Source: Hirundichthys speculiger
Taxonomy: Eukaryota > Chordata > Actinopteri > Beloniformes > Exocoetidae
Length of the DNA: 64,000 nt
NCBI GenBank assembly: GCA_018398805.1
Contig: JAGFBZ010000178.1
Coordinates: 1,054,001 to 1,118,000 of the forward strand
Direction: 5' to 3'
Shown here: positions 22,549 to 33,790 of the stretch, piece by piece
How positions within the stretch are numbered: the stretch's first letter is position 1
How the letters are laid out: each line of letters opens with the position of its first letter
Notes under the pieces: model-generated
Told to the model about the DNA's origin: nothing
The model's database searches: none
The model's input: only the letters and a program-made list of their open reading frames with translations
Translations under genes and position numbers: made by a program

Positions 22549-23174
22549 CTGCAGAAAAGGCCTCTGTACTTTAAACTCACAAATTGCATAGATGTGTAAA
22601 ATATTGTGTGCAGGGTGAGACCCAGACCAGTGCATTGGAGTTTGCATATTCTACCTGCCTCTGTGCTGACATGGGTTTCCTCTGACAAATTCTTGGAAAA
22701 CAAAAATAGATGTGCTGGCAAACTAGCAGCAATAAGGCCACAAATGTGCACATTATCCATTACTGTCTTTATGTCAGGATGATACAAATACTCACTGGCT
22801 CTGACAATCTCGTGGCATTCTCATTCACAAAATTTCTTGATCATAAGGAGAAAATACACAGACATACAAATAATATAATCTATTGGCTTACTGTTTGATA
22901 AATGGGCAATGCAAAACATAAATTATCAGCTTCACACAAAAGATTTTCATTATGAGAATGAACTAATGAAGTCAAATCCAGTCTTTGTATGTCTTGCAGT
23001 GTTTCTCTACCTGTTCCTGTGTTTATAATTGGTACTTGATCATCTGGTGGCATCTCGTCACTCCTGGTTCTTCATCCTTATGATCTCACAGGTGATGTCC
23101 TGTTGTGGGACCTTCACTGTGCGAAGAACAGTTTGGACACGGTGAAGAATATGGAAAATGAACTCTACATATAT
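22549..23174. other. Unassigned stretch
   Basis: The minus strand at 23058-23180 has a short frame (HRVQTVLRTVKVPQQDITC) that looks exon-like, but no family was recognised and no partner exons were found. Confidence 0.3.
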
Positions 23175-23450
23175 CAGGGGTGTCAACGGGAAATTGGAAA
23201 AAACTCTGAAGTGGTTCGCGAAGCTGGGGGGGGGCGCTCGAGAAAATTTTGAGCACTCTCGGGGTGCTTTAGGAGGCATTCTGAGCACAGCATTGTGTAT
23301 TTGGGAAGCATCAAGTAGGGAACATCAAGTTGTCCATATTGTTACTTTGAATGCCACATAATCAGATTCAACATCATATTTAATAAATGATTTATTTATT
23401 TAATAAAGCTTTCCCTCAACAGAAAATAAAAGATTAAAATGGCACAAAGT
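23175..23450 (+). repeat. Dispersed repeat, copy 2
   Basis: Near-copy of 20616-20855, with an extra G-rich insertion (AAGCTGGGGGGGGGCGCTCG) after GTGGTTCG. It includes the same AATAAA-containing AT-rich tail. Confidence 0.7.
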
Positions 23451-24144
23451 TTAATTATTCCTGCTAATGTGAGAATACACTGAGCATAAGGCTGAGGTTA
23501 GATATCAAAAATAAAAGTAGTTGTTATGAAACAATTGCCTATTAAAGGCAAAAATTCAGAATGACTAGTGATTCAGTCACTCGTGAACTTCAACAGTAAA
23601 ACATATCAATGACAACAAGATACATGGATCCAAAACTTTAGTAAGCAGTTATAGAAAATAGCATGTTAAATTCAACATGTCTTTTTGATGCCTGTAACTC
23701 TGAACATTAGCTTTTCTTACATTTTTTTTAATCACAAAAAGCTCTAAACACTGAATAACTAATACTTCAGGCATGAAAATCCCTTACCTCATATAATTGC
23801 CCTAATATGCAAACTGAGCGCTTCAGAAAGAGCGCCCAGAACCAATCAGGCCAGATTGTTCTATTATTCCAGTGATACGAACATTCTTCATTCATGTGTA
23901 CTTGAAGCAGGACCTCGTGCTGTCCACGCCAGGGACGAGGCAGACGAGGGTACGTTTCCTACCTACATTTACCAGTGCTGAGAAGCGCTGTATATTTCAT
24001 CCGCGTTGTCTAACAATAAATAAGTACAATAAGGAATAAACATCTCTCCTGTGAATTTAAAGCTAATAATCATCCATCCAAACAAGAAAGGGAGAAGTAA
24101 TATCAGAAAAAAAGTGCTTCGGGCTTACTTTGACCGTTGATTTA
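23451..24144. other. Unassigned stretch
   Basis: AT-rich with no coding frame. I see nothing that identifies it. Confidence 0.4.
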
Positions 24145-24246
24145 CTGCAGTCAAGCCAGCCCTCACTTCAAAAACCTTGGTCATTCTAGCCCCCACTTGT
24201 TTTGTGGTGCGCATATATAGTAGAGATTACGGTATGGCTGCATTAA
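24145..24246 (+). repeat. Left copy of ~100-bp inverted repeat bracketing the satellite composite
   Basis: The 102-bp segment runs from CTGCAGTCAAGCCAGCCCTC to GGTATGGCTGCATTAA. It is nearly identical to the reverse complement of 29560-29660. Confidence 0.85.
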
Positions 24247-24550
24247 CCTTTGTGTCATGTTCGTTTCTACCCACTTACTTTAGTGCTCCCGGTCAAATTT
24301 GACCGGCCTGTGTTAACTGCTCCTACATTAACAGAAAAACCACTGATTAACACCAAATTTTATTTAACTCCTTTTTAAGCTGTAAACAATGTCTCAGACC
24401 ACTGGTTTATATGAATAACTGCAGTGAATATACATAAAATAGACACAAAAATAGTAAATTGTATTCCAAAATTATCATTTATGTAAAAAGAAAGTAACAA
24501 AAATCAAAACAGTGACCAAATTCACACATCAACATGAGCCTATCATTTGT

Positions 24551-24581
24551 ATGTGTGTGTGTGTGTGTGTGGTGTGTGTGT

Positions 24582-24619
<38 letters not shown>
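24551..24619. repeat. (GT)n followed by a 38-base G run
   Basis: GT repeats at 24551-24581 lead into uninterrupted G from 24582 to 24619. Frames translated through it are low-complexity artefacts. Confidence 0.95.
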
Positions 24620-24744
24620 CTGTGTCTTCACATGTGTCTTCACACACAGGAGTGGCATCCTAACAATATTTTCTACTCTTGCTCTTCCTCCTCTTTCCTG
24701 GGTGGATGAATACCAGAGCAAATTGCCATCCTTGGACTGGAATG

Positions 24745-24892
24745 TCACGGGACAGCTCCCACTGCTACACCGGGCTGTGGGCACCACTACTCTGGGTGCT
24801 GAATGTGAATATTTAGCACCGGACAGCTACCACAGCCCAGAGAAGTGGCAGGAGCTGTCCAGTGCTGAATGTGAACATTCAGCACTGGACAG
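24745..24892. repeat. GGACAGCTCCCAC palindromic repeat block (left)
   Basis: Repeats of GGACAGCTCCCAC, AGAAGTGGCAGGAGCTGTCC and TGAATGTGAATATTCAGCAC-type words fold on each other. The block continues after the hAT insertion at 26880-27130, so the hAT copy landed inside it. Confidence 0.75.
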
Positions 24893-25505
24893 TAGTGATG
24901 GGCATTCTGGCTCTTTGTGGAGAGCCGGCTCTTTTGGCTCGGCTCACTAAAAAGAGCCGGCTCTTTCGGCTCCCAAGTGGCTCCTCAGATTTTTTGTTAA
25001 TTAAATTAATTTATTACCAAATTATGTGTAAAATGAATAACTAATGTTAAAAAAAACAATAAAATATAACATATGTATTGTATTCATATGGCTTTATTAA
25101 TAAACTTAACATATACATGAATAAATTCTAAATTAAAAAAAAGACCCTTTTCAATTTGTGAAAAAACAAAATCAACTAAACATCACTCAACAAAATACAA
25201 ATTAAAATGTGCAACTATTTACAGTGAAAAACCTTCAGAGTCCCTTGCTGGTCTTTTCTCCAACTCTGTTAATTGCACTGTTGGATGATTAGTTTGAATA
25301 TGACCTGTGCAGGTTGTTTGTGGAGCCTGCTCCATATGAAATTTGTATTTTACAAAATGTTCACTCTGCCTTTCCGGAGTCTAACACTTTTAAATGTGTC
25401 CAAATTTTACTCCTTTTCCTGTTGTCTCTCATCTTTGGTGAACTGGTCAAATCCTCCTGCGCTCCTCTCGCTCTCGTCTCTCTGCCTCCTGTGTGTGTCT
25501 GTAAC

Positions 25506-26763
25506 CAGGGCCGTCGCAAGGGGGGGGCGAAGGGGGCGGTCACCCAGGGCCCCGCGCTGTGACGTACCTATGACGGGCCTCACACTTGACCAATGAGTTT
25601 TGTTTATCTAATAATTTCATGTGGTCATTAGAAGGCTAAGACATTAATGTCTTTAAAATAAAACGCTTCAATTTCATTTCAGTATACATAAAGGTTGTTT
25701 TACACGAAATAAAGTATATAAATATTCTTTAATAAAGTATAGTTCCTAAAACATTGCTTAATGACGTAGGTACGTAGGCAATGCGTCGGTTCTCTTGCAG
25801 CAGGCGCCAACAGCAGACTGAAGGGGATAATGTCAGCAGCCAGCCACAAGCGCGACTGCTGTCGAAAATTTCAGTCAGGCGCTGAGAAACGAAAGAAACT
25901 TAAAAAAGAGAGAGGAGTTCAACAGGACACTTCATGGGTCTCTGCAATGTGTAATGTGGAAAGTTTTACTGTAAGTTTATTTTAATGTTAAATAGTTTGA
26001 CATCATTTATGCTCTTGTTATTGTATTTACGAATTGCTGATAATACACGGCTGATGGCCAAAGATGTATATTGAGTCTGTCTGCTAATTGTTGTTTCTTA
26101 CTTTCCATTGTTTATTATTATTATTATTAATAATATTATTATTATTATCTGATGTTGCTACTAACACTACAAACAGGTTGCAATTTGTTCTCGCTCCGAC
26201 GGAGAGCTGCGAGGCTGTCTGCATGCGCACGTGAAAATAGGTTATCCTGAAAAGGGCCTCGCATCTCAAGTCTGCCCCGGGCCCATGGGCGGAGTTTGCG
26301 GGGGGGCAGGGGGAGCATTGCTCCCCCTGGTGGCTGAAATATGTAATTGCATTGTCAACGAACTGGCAAAAATAAATGTTTTTGACCGTAATGTTTTTTT
26401 TTAAGTCCAAAATAAACTGCAGTATATTGTGACAGTTAAATGAGTCATGTTATATTTTGTTTCTTAATACATTTAACATCATTAACATTAACATTTATAA
26501 CATCTACTGTGTACTGTATCCTGTTGCAACTACTGGTTTTGAACATCATCTAATCTTGGACTTCATGGTTTCGTGGTGAGTGTGCCATCATGTGCGCGCG
26601 AGTTTGCACATATGTGTGCATGCGCGCCGGTTCGCGTGCATGCGCGCCGGTTCGCGTGAGAGTGCGCCCGTTTGTTGAAAGTGCTTAACAATTTTTGCCC
26701 CCCCTGACGCAAAAGTCAAACTACGCCTATGCCCGGGCCCCGCCCCCCCTTGCGACGGCCCTG
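25506..26763 (+). mobile_element. hAT-like element B (nested in A)
   Basis: Terminal inverted repeats CAGGGCCGTCGCAAGGGGGG / CCCCCCTTGCGACGGCCCTG with a perfect 8-bp duplication TCTGTAAC at 25498-25505 and 26764-26771. Length is 1258 bp including element C. No intact gene. Confidence 0.88.
26284..26731 (+). mobile_element. Element C, MITE with 8-bp duplication (nested in B)
   Basis: The ends CATGGGCGGAGTTT / AAACTACGCCTATG are imperfect inverted repeats, flanked by a perfect 8-bp duplication CCCGGGCC (26276-26283 and 26732-26739). At 448 bp it is the youngest of the three nested insertions. It contains two tandem copies of CATGCGCGCCGGTTCGCGTG at about 26619-26658. Confidence 0.82.
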
Positions 26764-26879
26764 TCTGTAACCCCCCCGGAGCCGGCTCCCGTCGATCGCG
26801 AGCCGGCTCCTGTCGTTCACTTCAAAGAGCCGGCTCTTTTCCGGCTCTCGTTCGCGACCGACCCATCACTACTTTACAG

Positions 26880-27129
26880 CTCCCACCACTTCTCCGGGCT
26901 TTAGGAGCTGTTCGGTGCTGAATATTCATGTTCAGCACCGGACAGCTCCCACAGCCCGGAGAAGTGGCGGGAGCTGTCCAGTGCTGAATATTCACATTCA
27001 GCACATTCAGCTGTCCGCTACTGAATATTCACATTCAGCAACGGACATTCCGGACAGTTCCCACCACTACTCTGGGTGCTGAACGGGAATATTCAGCACC
27101 AGACAGCTCCCGCCACAGCCAGGAGAAGC
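26880..27129. repeat. GGACAGCTCCCAC palindromic repeat block (right)
   Basis: Continuation of the block at 24745-24892, with repeated TGAATATTCACATTCAGCA and GACAGCTCCC words on both strands. Confidence 0.75.
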
Positions 27130-27478
27130 CAATAGTATCCCATCTGAGAATGACACTCAACAAGTTTCAGACTAATCTGATGTAGAATTTCAAAATTAAA
27201 GCCCAGAGTAAAGTCCAATATTTTCAGTATTTACACCTAAATTCACGTTGATATTAAAAGGAAACCCCCTGTTTCCACAGACCAATTATGATTCAGAATG
27301 ATAGTACACCATACCAGAGTGTCACTCACACAATTTCAGGAGGTTCTGATGTAGAATTTCAAAATTAAAGCCCCGAGAAATTTCCCATATTTCCAGTATT
27401 TACAGGTAAATTCACATTGATATTAAAAGGAAACTCCCTGTTTCCACAGACCAATTATGATTCAAAATGATAGTATCA
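27130..27478 (-). repeat. Two satellite monomers, inverted
   Basis: Two ~170-bp monomers of the same satellite as 27479-29440, on the opposite strand. The shared word CCTGTTTCCACAGACCAATT occurs in both, about 169-170 bp apart. Confidence 0.9.
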
Positions 27479-29440
27479 TAATCATAATTTGTCTGTGGAA
27501 ACAGGGGGTTTCCTTTTAATATCAATATGAATTTAGGTGTAAATACTGAAAATGTTGGATATTTCTCAGGGCTTTAACTTTGAAATTCTACATTAGAACT
27601 TCCTGAACTAAAATTGTGTGAGTGACACTCTGGGGTGGCGTACTGTCATTCTGAATCATAATTGTTCTGTGGAAACAGGGAATTTCCTTTTAATATCAAT
27701 GTGAACTTAGGTGTAAATACTGAAAATGTTGGACATTTCTCAGGGCTTTAACTTTGAAATTCTACATCAGAACTTCCTGAAAATTTGTAAGTGACAATCT
27801 GAGGTGGTGTACTGTCATTCTGAATCATAATTGGTCTGTGGAAACAGGGGGTTTCCTTTTAATGTCAATGTGAATTTAGGTGTAAATACTGAAAATATTG
27901 GACTTAACTCTGGGCTTTAATTTTGAAATTCTACATCAGATTGGTCTGAAACTTGTTGAGTGTCATTCTCAGATGGTATACTATTGGTACGAAGTGGAAT
28001 GCGTCTGTGAAAACAAGTACTTTTTCTTTTATAAGTCTTTCAAAGTAGTGCCAGTATACTGCATTTATACATGATTTTGATGTCACTTTATTTTGAAATA
28101 CCACATCAGATTGGGCTGAAACTTGTTGAGTGTCATTCCCAGATGGGATACTATTGGTCTGAAGTGGAATGATTCTGTGGAAACAAGTACTTTTTATTTT
28201 ATAAGTCTTTCAAAGTAGTGCCAGTATACTGCATTTATACATGATTTTGATGTCACTTTATTTTGAAATACCACATCAGATTGGGCTGAAACTTGTTGAG
28301 TGTCATTCCCAGATGGAATACTATTGGTCCGAAGTGGAACAAGTCTGTGGAAACAGGGGGTTTCCTTTTAATATCAATGTGAATTTAGGTGTAAATACTG
28401 AAAATATTGGACTTTACTCTGGGATTTAATTTTGAAATTCTACATCAGAAATTCCTGAAAATTTGTAAGTGACAATCTGAGGTGGTGTACTATCATTCTG
28501 AATCATAATTGGTCTGTGGAAACAGGGGGTTTCCTTTTAATGTCAATGTGAATTTAGGTGTAAATACTGAAAATATTGGACTTTACTCTGGGATTTAATT
28601 TTGAAATTCTACATCAGAAATTCCTGAAAATTTGTAAGTGACAATCTGAGGTGGTGTACTGTCATTCTGAATCATAATTGGTCTGTGGAAACAGGGGGTT
28701 TCCTTTTAATGTCAATGTGAATTTAGGTGTAAATACTGAAAATATTGGACTTAACTCTGGGCTTTAATTTTGAAATTCTACATCAGATTGGTCTGAAACT
28801 TGTTGAGTGTCATTCTCAGATGGTATACTATTGGTACGAAGTGGAATGAGTCTGTGAAAACAAGTACTTTTTCTTTTATAAGTCTTTCAAAGTAGTGCCA
28901 GTATACTGCATTTATACATGATTTTGATGTCACTTTATTTTGAAATACCACATCAGATTGGGCTGAAACTTGTTGAGTGTCATTCCCAGATGGGATACTA
29001 TTGGTCTGAAGTGGAATGATTCTGTGGAAACAAGTACTTTTTATTTTATAAGTCTTTCAAAGTAGTGCCAGTATACTGCATTTATACATGATTTTGATGT
29101 CACTTTATTTTGAAATACCACATCAGATTGGGCTGAAACTTGTTGAGTGTCATTCCCAGATGGGATACTATTGGTCCGAAGTGGAACAAGTCTGTGGAAA
29201 CAGGGGGTTTCCTTTTAATATCAATGTGAATTTAGGTGTAAATACTGAAAATATTGGACTTTACTCTGGGATTTAATTTTGAAATTCTACATCAGAAATT
29301 CCTGAAATTTTGTGAGTGACACTCTGGGGTGGTGTACTATCATTCTGAATCATAATTGGTCTGTGGAAACAAGGAGTTTCCTTTTAACATCAATCTGATT
29401 TTAGGTGTAAATACTGAAAAAACTTTTATTTTAATTATAT
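27479..29440 (+). repeat. Satellite array: 12 monomers of ~170 bp, 847-bp higher-order period
   Basis: The marker TCTGTG recurs at 27492, 27665, 27835, 28004, 28174, 28344, 28513, 28682, 28851, 29021, 29191 and 29360, with spacings of 169-173 bp. Two monomer types alternate in blocks: one ends AACAGGGGGTTTCCTTTTAA, the other AACAAGTACTTTTTATTTTA. A five-monomer block repeats with a period of 847 bp (28004 to 28851, 28174 to 29021, 28344 to 29191). Confidence 0.92.
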
Positions 29441-29559
29441 TTCCTCCCGTGGTTTTATTTAAATACTTAATAGATGGATTGATAAAATGATTGATTAATT
29501 GATTAACAAACACAAGAAAAGACAGGCTGACTGAGTTTCTTTTCTTTTGAAATCAGTCC

Positions 29560-29660
29560 TTAATGCAGCCATACCGTAATCTCTACTATATATGCGCACC
29601 ACAAAACAAGTGGGGGCTAGAATGACCAAGGCTTTGAAGTGAGGGCTGGCTTGACTGCAG
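29560..29660 (-). repeat. Right copy of ~100-bp inverted repeat
   Basis: Inverted partner of 24145-24246. It is followed at 29697-29755 by a copy of the repeat block seen at 20868-20925. Confidence 0.85.
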
Positions 29661-29916
29661 TGTTGATTTGGCTCTGATGGCAGCTGGATTGTCAACGGGC
29701 TCAGTGCGCATGCCCTGGTCTCAATCAACCAAACGCAATTGAGAATTCACGTCACGTTCGTGGAGGGTCTGTGCAGGGTCCGTGCAGGGTCCGTGCAGGT
29801 TTTAGATGTTTCCCTCCTTCTACACACCCTGATACAAGTGACTGTGTCATTAACAGACAGTTGCTGTCCTTGATGACAAGACGATGACGGCCATTAATTA
29901 GGATTAGGTGTATTAA

Positions 29917-30315
29917 AGGTGGGGTAGGTATTGTTTGAAAAACGGTTCCAGCAATCCAACTCAAGTGAGATTTTGAAAATATACACTCCCTCCCTCCTCC
30001 CAAAGGCTCCGCCTCCTCCTCTTCAGCTCACCCCTCGAAACCACGCCTTCACACGATTCACGACTACATGAACCACAGGGAGGGAGGGAGGGGAGTGCAT
30101 TGATATTTGATGGACGTATTATGCAGCCAATCAAAAGAGTGATGATCACTATTTTGATTGGTCAGAGTTTTTCTCTGATTATACCCTCTAGACCGGACCA
30201 AAACGTTTAGTTTTTTTTTGCAAACATTTTATTTCAGTGGGTGCAATGGGAATGTGAAAAGGTTTTCAGGCAATATTGTAAAAAGTGTTGCAAAAAAACA
30301 CCACCTACCCCACCT
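29917..30315. mobile_element. MITE with TTAA target and AGGTGGGGTAGGT ends
   Basis: AGGTGGGGTAGGT / ACCTACCCCACCT inverted ends are flanked by TTAA at 29913-29916 and 30316-30319. At 399 bp with no coding capacity, it fits a TTAA-specific (piggyBac or Kolobok type) MITE abundant in fish. Confidence 0.8.
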
Positions 30316-30319
30316 TTAA

Positions 30320-30852
30320 TGCAGGGAAACATGCAGAACCTACAGGGCACCAGCCCTCCAGGACCGACCTTGGAGACTCCTGGCCTAAACTGATGTCATA
30401 TCTAACCATATACAACTGTAATCGAAGTTTTTGCACTACATTTATATTGTAGAATTATTTTATGTTTCATTATTAATTGACTATTTGGAGTCATTATGGG
30501 GATAGTGATTATTTCATGTTTGTTATATCAAACTATTTCTATTCCTGTCTACCTCACAAGTACCTTTTGGAGATACGCGCAAATTTTCGTTGTAATGCAC
30601 TTACAATAACAATAAAGGCGATTCTTATTCTGATAGTTGTTGAACAGCAAAATCAGGCAAGAACATCTCGTTATACTGCAACTGGTCCGATCTAAGCAGC
30701 TGGCTAAATGTATGTCGGGTTTTCACTGTCAACCAAAAGAAAGTGGTATGAAGAAATCATTTGTTCGACAGTTAACAGTACAACAGTCCCTAAAGGCAAC
30801 GTGTTTGAGAAAGGTTCTCAGCCTTGTCAATCATGATGTCCCGCCCCCTGCG
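30320..30852. other. Unassigned, with a repeat scrap
   Basis: CCAGCCCTCCAGGACCGACC at about 30350-30369 is a scrap of a common dispersed repeat. No gene was recognised. Confidence 0.4.
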
Positions 30853-31104
30853 TTAGATCAGGGTCAAAAGTCTGAACCTGAAAAAAAAAAAGATTTGAAA
30901 GTGAAAAAAAGATTTGAACCTGAAAAAAAAAAAGATTTGAAAGGGAAAAAAGAGATTTGAACCTGAAAAAAAAAATCTGAAATCTGAAAACAAGAAATGT
31001 GTAAGTGAAAAAAAATAAGAGCCCAATGTTCAATATCAAAACTTCAACTTTCAGTTTCAGATTTTTGTTTTTGAGATACAAAACTTGTGACCCTGATTTA
31101 GCTC
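30853..31104. mobile_element. Short palindromic MITE with purine-rich body
   Basis: Ends TAGATCAGGGTCAAAAGT and ACTTGTGACCCTGATTTAG are imperfect inverted repeats. The body is tandem GATTTGAACCTGAAAAAAAA-like units, so one strand is almost purely purine. Confidence 0.6.
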
Positions 31105-32018
31105 CATACAAACTTAGCCTTGCGCATTATGACCAAACATCTCTGCTTAGGTCTTGTCTGCTCAGAAGACACTAGTCCAGAACGGTTGAGGTTTGTTTAG
31201 ATGCAACTTCACAAAGTTTTCAGTATGCAGTTTGTAAGTTCTGACCTTGAGGTGAAGCCGTTGGAACAACAGTCAACTGTTCTTCGTGTTTCTGTGTAAA
31301 TAATCCTTCTTACTGATGAACCCCAGATGGTTTGGAGATGGCCTTTTAATCCTTCCCAGATTGATGGCCAGCAACAACTGGCTCCTCTAAAATTACTGCT
31401 GCTATCTTTCCTGCTGAGTTACCACTGTTTCTCACAAACTGCTTCTGCATTTTGCCATAGTTTATAGAAGGATCTGACACAGATTTAGGTCCAGAGTTAT
31501 TTGGACGAAGACAGGGGTTTTATTTATTTTTTTCCTCATGAACCACCACAATGGATTTAAAATAAGACAATCAAGATGTGATCAAAGTGGAGACGTTTTC
31601 AGCAAAGTACCTCCAGTTTTAGAGGCTCAAATATATTAATTAATTATAAATGTAACTGTAGTGGCAATCTGGTTACAAAAAAGGTCACTATGAGGGAACT
31701 TGGAAGACTTTTGCGACGCGTGTTGGTGCATGAAAAACGAGGTCCTTCATTGGTAAAAATGTAACACTTTATTTGATATGGAATCTGGAAACTTCTGTCA
31801 GGAGTCAGTGAACCGTAGCGACGGCCACACATGCCCATACCATAACACCACCTCCACCGTGTTTGACTCATGATGTGGACAGCTGCCAAATACCACCTCA
31901 GTACGTGGTAACAACTTCAGACCTTTAATCTGCTTCATTTGTCTTGAAGCGATCAGGGAGCTCACCTACTTTATCTAATCTTGAAGCCAGATCATTTTGA
32001 GGCGTAAAACCTATTCAA
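31105..32018. other. Unassigned stretch
   Basis: No supported gene. A minus-strand frame at 31644-31889 has words resembling a transposon (CATACCATAACACCACC region) but is not assignable. Confidence 0.35.
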
Positions 32019-33126
32019 GGGTCATTCTTCAACTACGGTAGAATTTGTGTCCTTTGCAGGAATAATAGATACAAAACACATTTCTTGATTTTTTGTTTTT
32101 GGCACAGTTACTTGACACCAAGAGGAACATACAAAAATTAATTTAAAGGTCAAGTGTTATTTTTACTACATAAACCATGGTTTTATATGTATGGATTGTG
32201 CGATTGTCCCTCAGGTCAGATTTTTGACCTTCAATCCCTCTTACTATTGAATTAAATTTTGATTTAAAACTAACTTTACAGACAAATGGTACATAAATAC
32301 CTATTTTAATGAAACATACCATGTGTTGTAAGATACAGTAGTATTAAATTTATTTTTTTTTTATAAAAAGAGCACCTGTCCCTTGGGGTCACTGTCATTT
32401 CCATCACACACCACAAAATGTAACTTTAGGGAGGTGTTTTTTTTAAGGTTTAAACACCTGCAACCATGGTAACAGTCAGTCACAGGAGAGCACATGGCAG
32501 GAGAGCAGATCTAGCTCCCTGGAAGAATATGAAAGCTGAAAAAAAATCAAGATAAAAATTTCCCAAACAAAGAATATCTCTATTGGTCGTCATTTCCAAA
32601 CAGCTCATATTTTCTTTAAATGTATAAATAATTATTAAAATAACATTTCACGTCATGTATTTTGTGTATATTTAATGCTAGCTTTAAAACTTTGCATGCT
32701 ATCACAACATGAGATTTTTGAAAAAATGTGACACATCGTCATTTCCACAACAGTCATTTCCATCACGTTTTTCATTGTGATGGAAATTACAATCCTGAAA
32801 ATAAATATATTTATATATTTGGGATCATTTATGAGTGAAATTTCATGAAATGTTTTGAAAACATGAATTCTATAAATAATTTTGTTTGTAAAACACATTG
32901 TTTGTGGTGTGATGGAAATGATGCTTTCCTCTGAATGTTCGACTAAAATAAGAAAAACATATATAAAATATATATTACCTATATAATTATAATTACATCA
33001 CAACTGCTACCAGAATGTATTTCTACACATAATGGATAAGCAAAACATATCAAAATATTACCTAAAATATGTGTTTGATTTTCTAACATTTTTGAGACCA
33101 AATTTGACCATAGTTGAAGAATGACC
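32019..33126. mobile_element. DNA element with GGGTCATTCTTCAACTA ends (1108 bp)
   Basis: Inverted ends GGGTCATTCTTCAACTACGG / CCATAGTTGAAGAATGACC with a 5-bp direct repeat TTCAA at 32014-32018 and 33127-33131. The interior has repeated TGATGGAAATGA/TCATTTCCATCA words on both strands. No transposase frame. Superfamily not assigned. Confidence 0.65.
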
Positions 33127-33790
33127 TTCAAATGACATAAAGTATGTATTTTTCTTTTTTTAAAGTGATCATGCAAATGGAGTTTGTTCCTTGCGATCCA
33201 CTGCAGTGATGACTGTCACATAATCTAACTGTCCCGCCCCCCCAGAGCCTGTGCAGCGCTGTGATGACTTACAGCAAATGTCAAAGACGTGTTTTTATGT
33301 CTGAGTTAGTTGCTTTGCCCGTGCATTAAGGGAAGATAACTTTGATGAGATCACCTGTCGATGCTGTCAGAAAGGCAGCATGCACGGTGAACTCTCCGGC
33401 AGTCGAGGGGAAAACACCTCTGGGTTGTTGAGACAGGTGGTGTGGTAATTACAAAGACAAGAACATGGGCACTGCGTATAAACAGTTACCTGTCAGTGAG
33501 TGAAGGACAGAGGAGCAGGTTTGGTTGACCACGCTCTCGCCAGCGCATCATTTCAGGTTTTGCATTTTCATGTAAACAGAATTTGTTTTGTCCCCCATGT
33601 ACATGTTAATGAGGCTTTAGCTGCAAAGCCAAACAGCGTGGCGTGTTGGGGGCACATTCTTGGCTGAAACAGATTTAAAACAGAGTTTCATAACAGAGGA
33701 GGAGATCTGTCAAATGTTCCAGCAACGTAAATGGAGGTTCAAACACTAATAGTTTATAAATTAACAAAAGTATATACATCCGACAACATA
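33127..33790. other. Unassigned stretch
   Basis: No gene or repeat recognised. Confidence 0.4.

Larger units (their letters stand above)
24893..26871 (+). mobile_element. hAT-like element A (outer of three nested)
   Basis: The ends TAGTGATGGG / CCCATCACTA with flanking GAGCCGGCTCTT-rich sequence match a familiar vertebrate hAT terminus. Flanking 8-mers are CTGGACAG (24885-24892) and CTTTACAG (26872-26879), a diverged duplication. Without the nested insert it is about 710 bp. There is no transposase frame. Confidence 0.75.

Noticed and set aside
24479..24950. Open frames with poly-Gly or poly-Pro
   Set aside because: They run through the GT and 38-G simple repeats and have no other coding character.
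28241..29276. Two nearly identical 62-codon frames 847 bp apart
   Set aside because: They are the same satellite higher-order unit read twice; the identity reflects repeat structure and not a duplicated gene.
27130..29440. CRISPR-like array (regular ~170-bp spacing)
   Set aside because: Whole monomers repeat with no short-repeat/unique-spacer alternation; it is a eukaryotic satellite.
30827..31111. Minus-strand Phe-rich 94-codon frame that looks like membrane helices
   Set aside because: It is the translation of a purine-rich tandem repeat in a short MITE.
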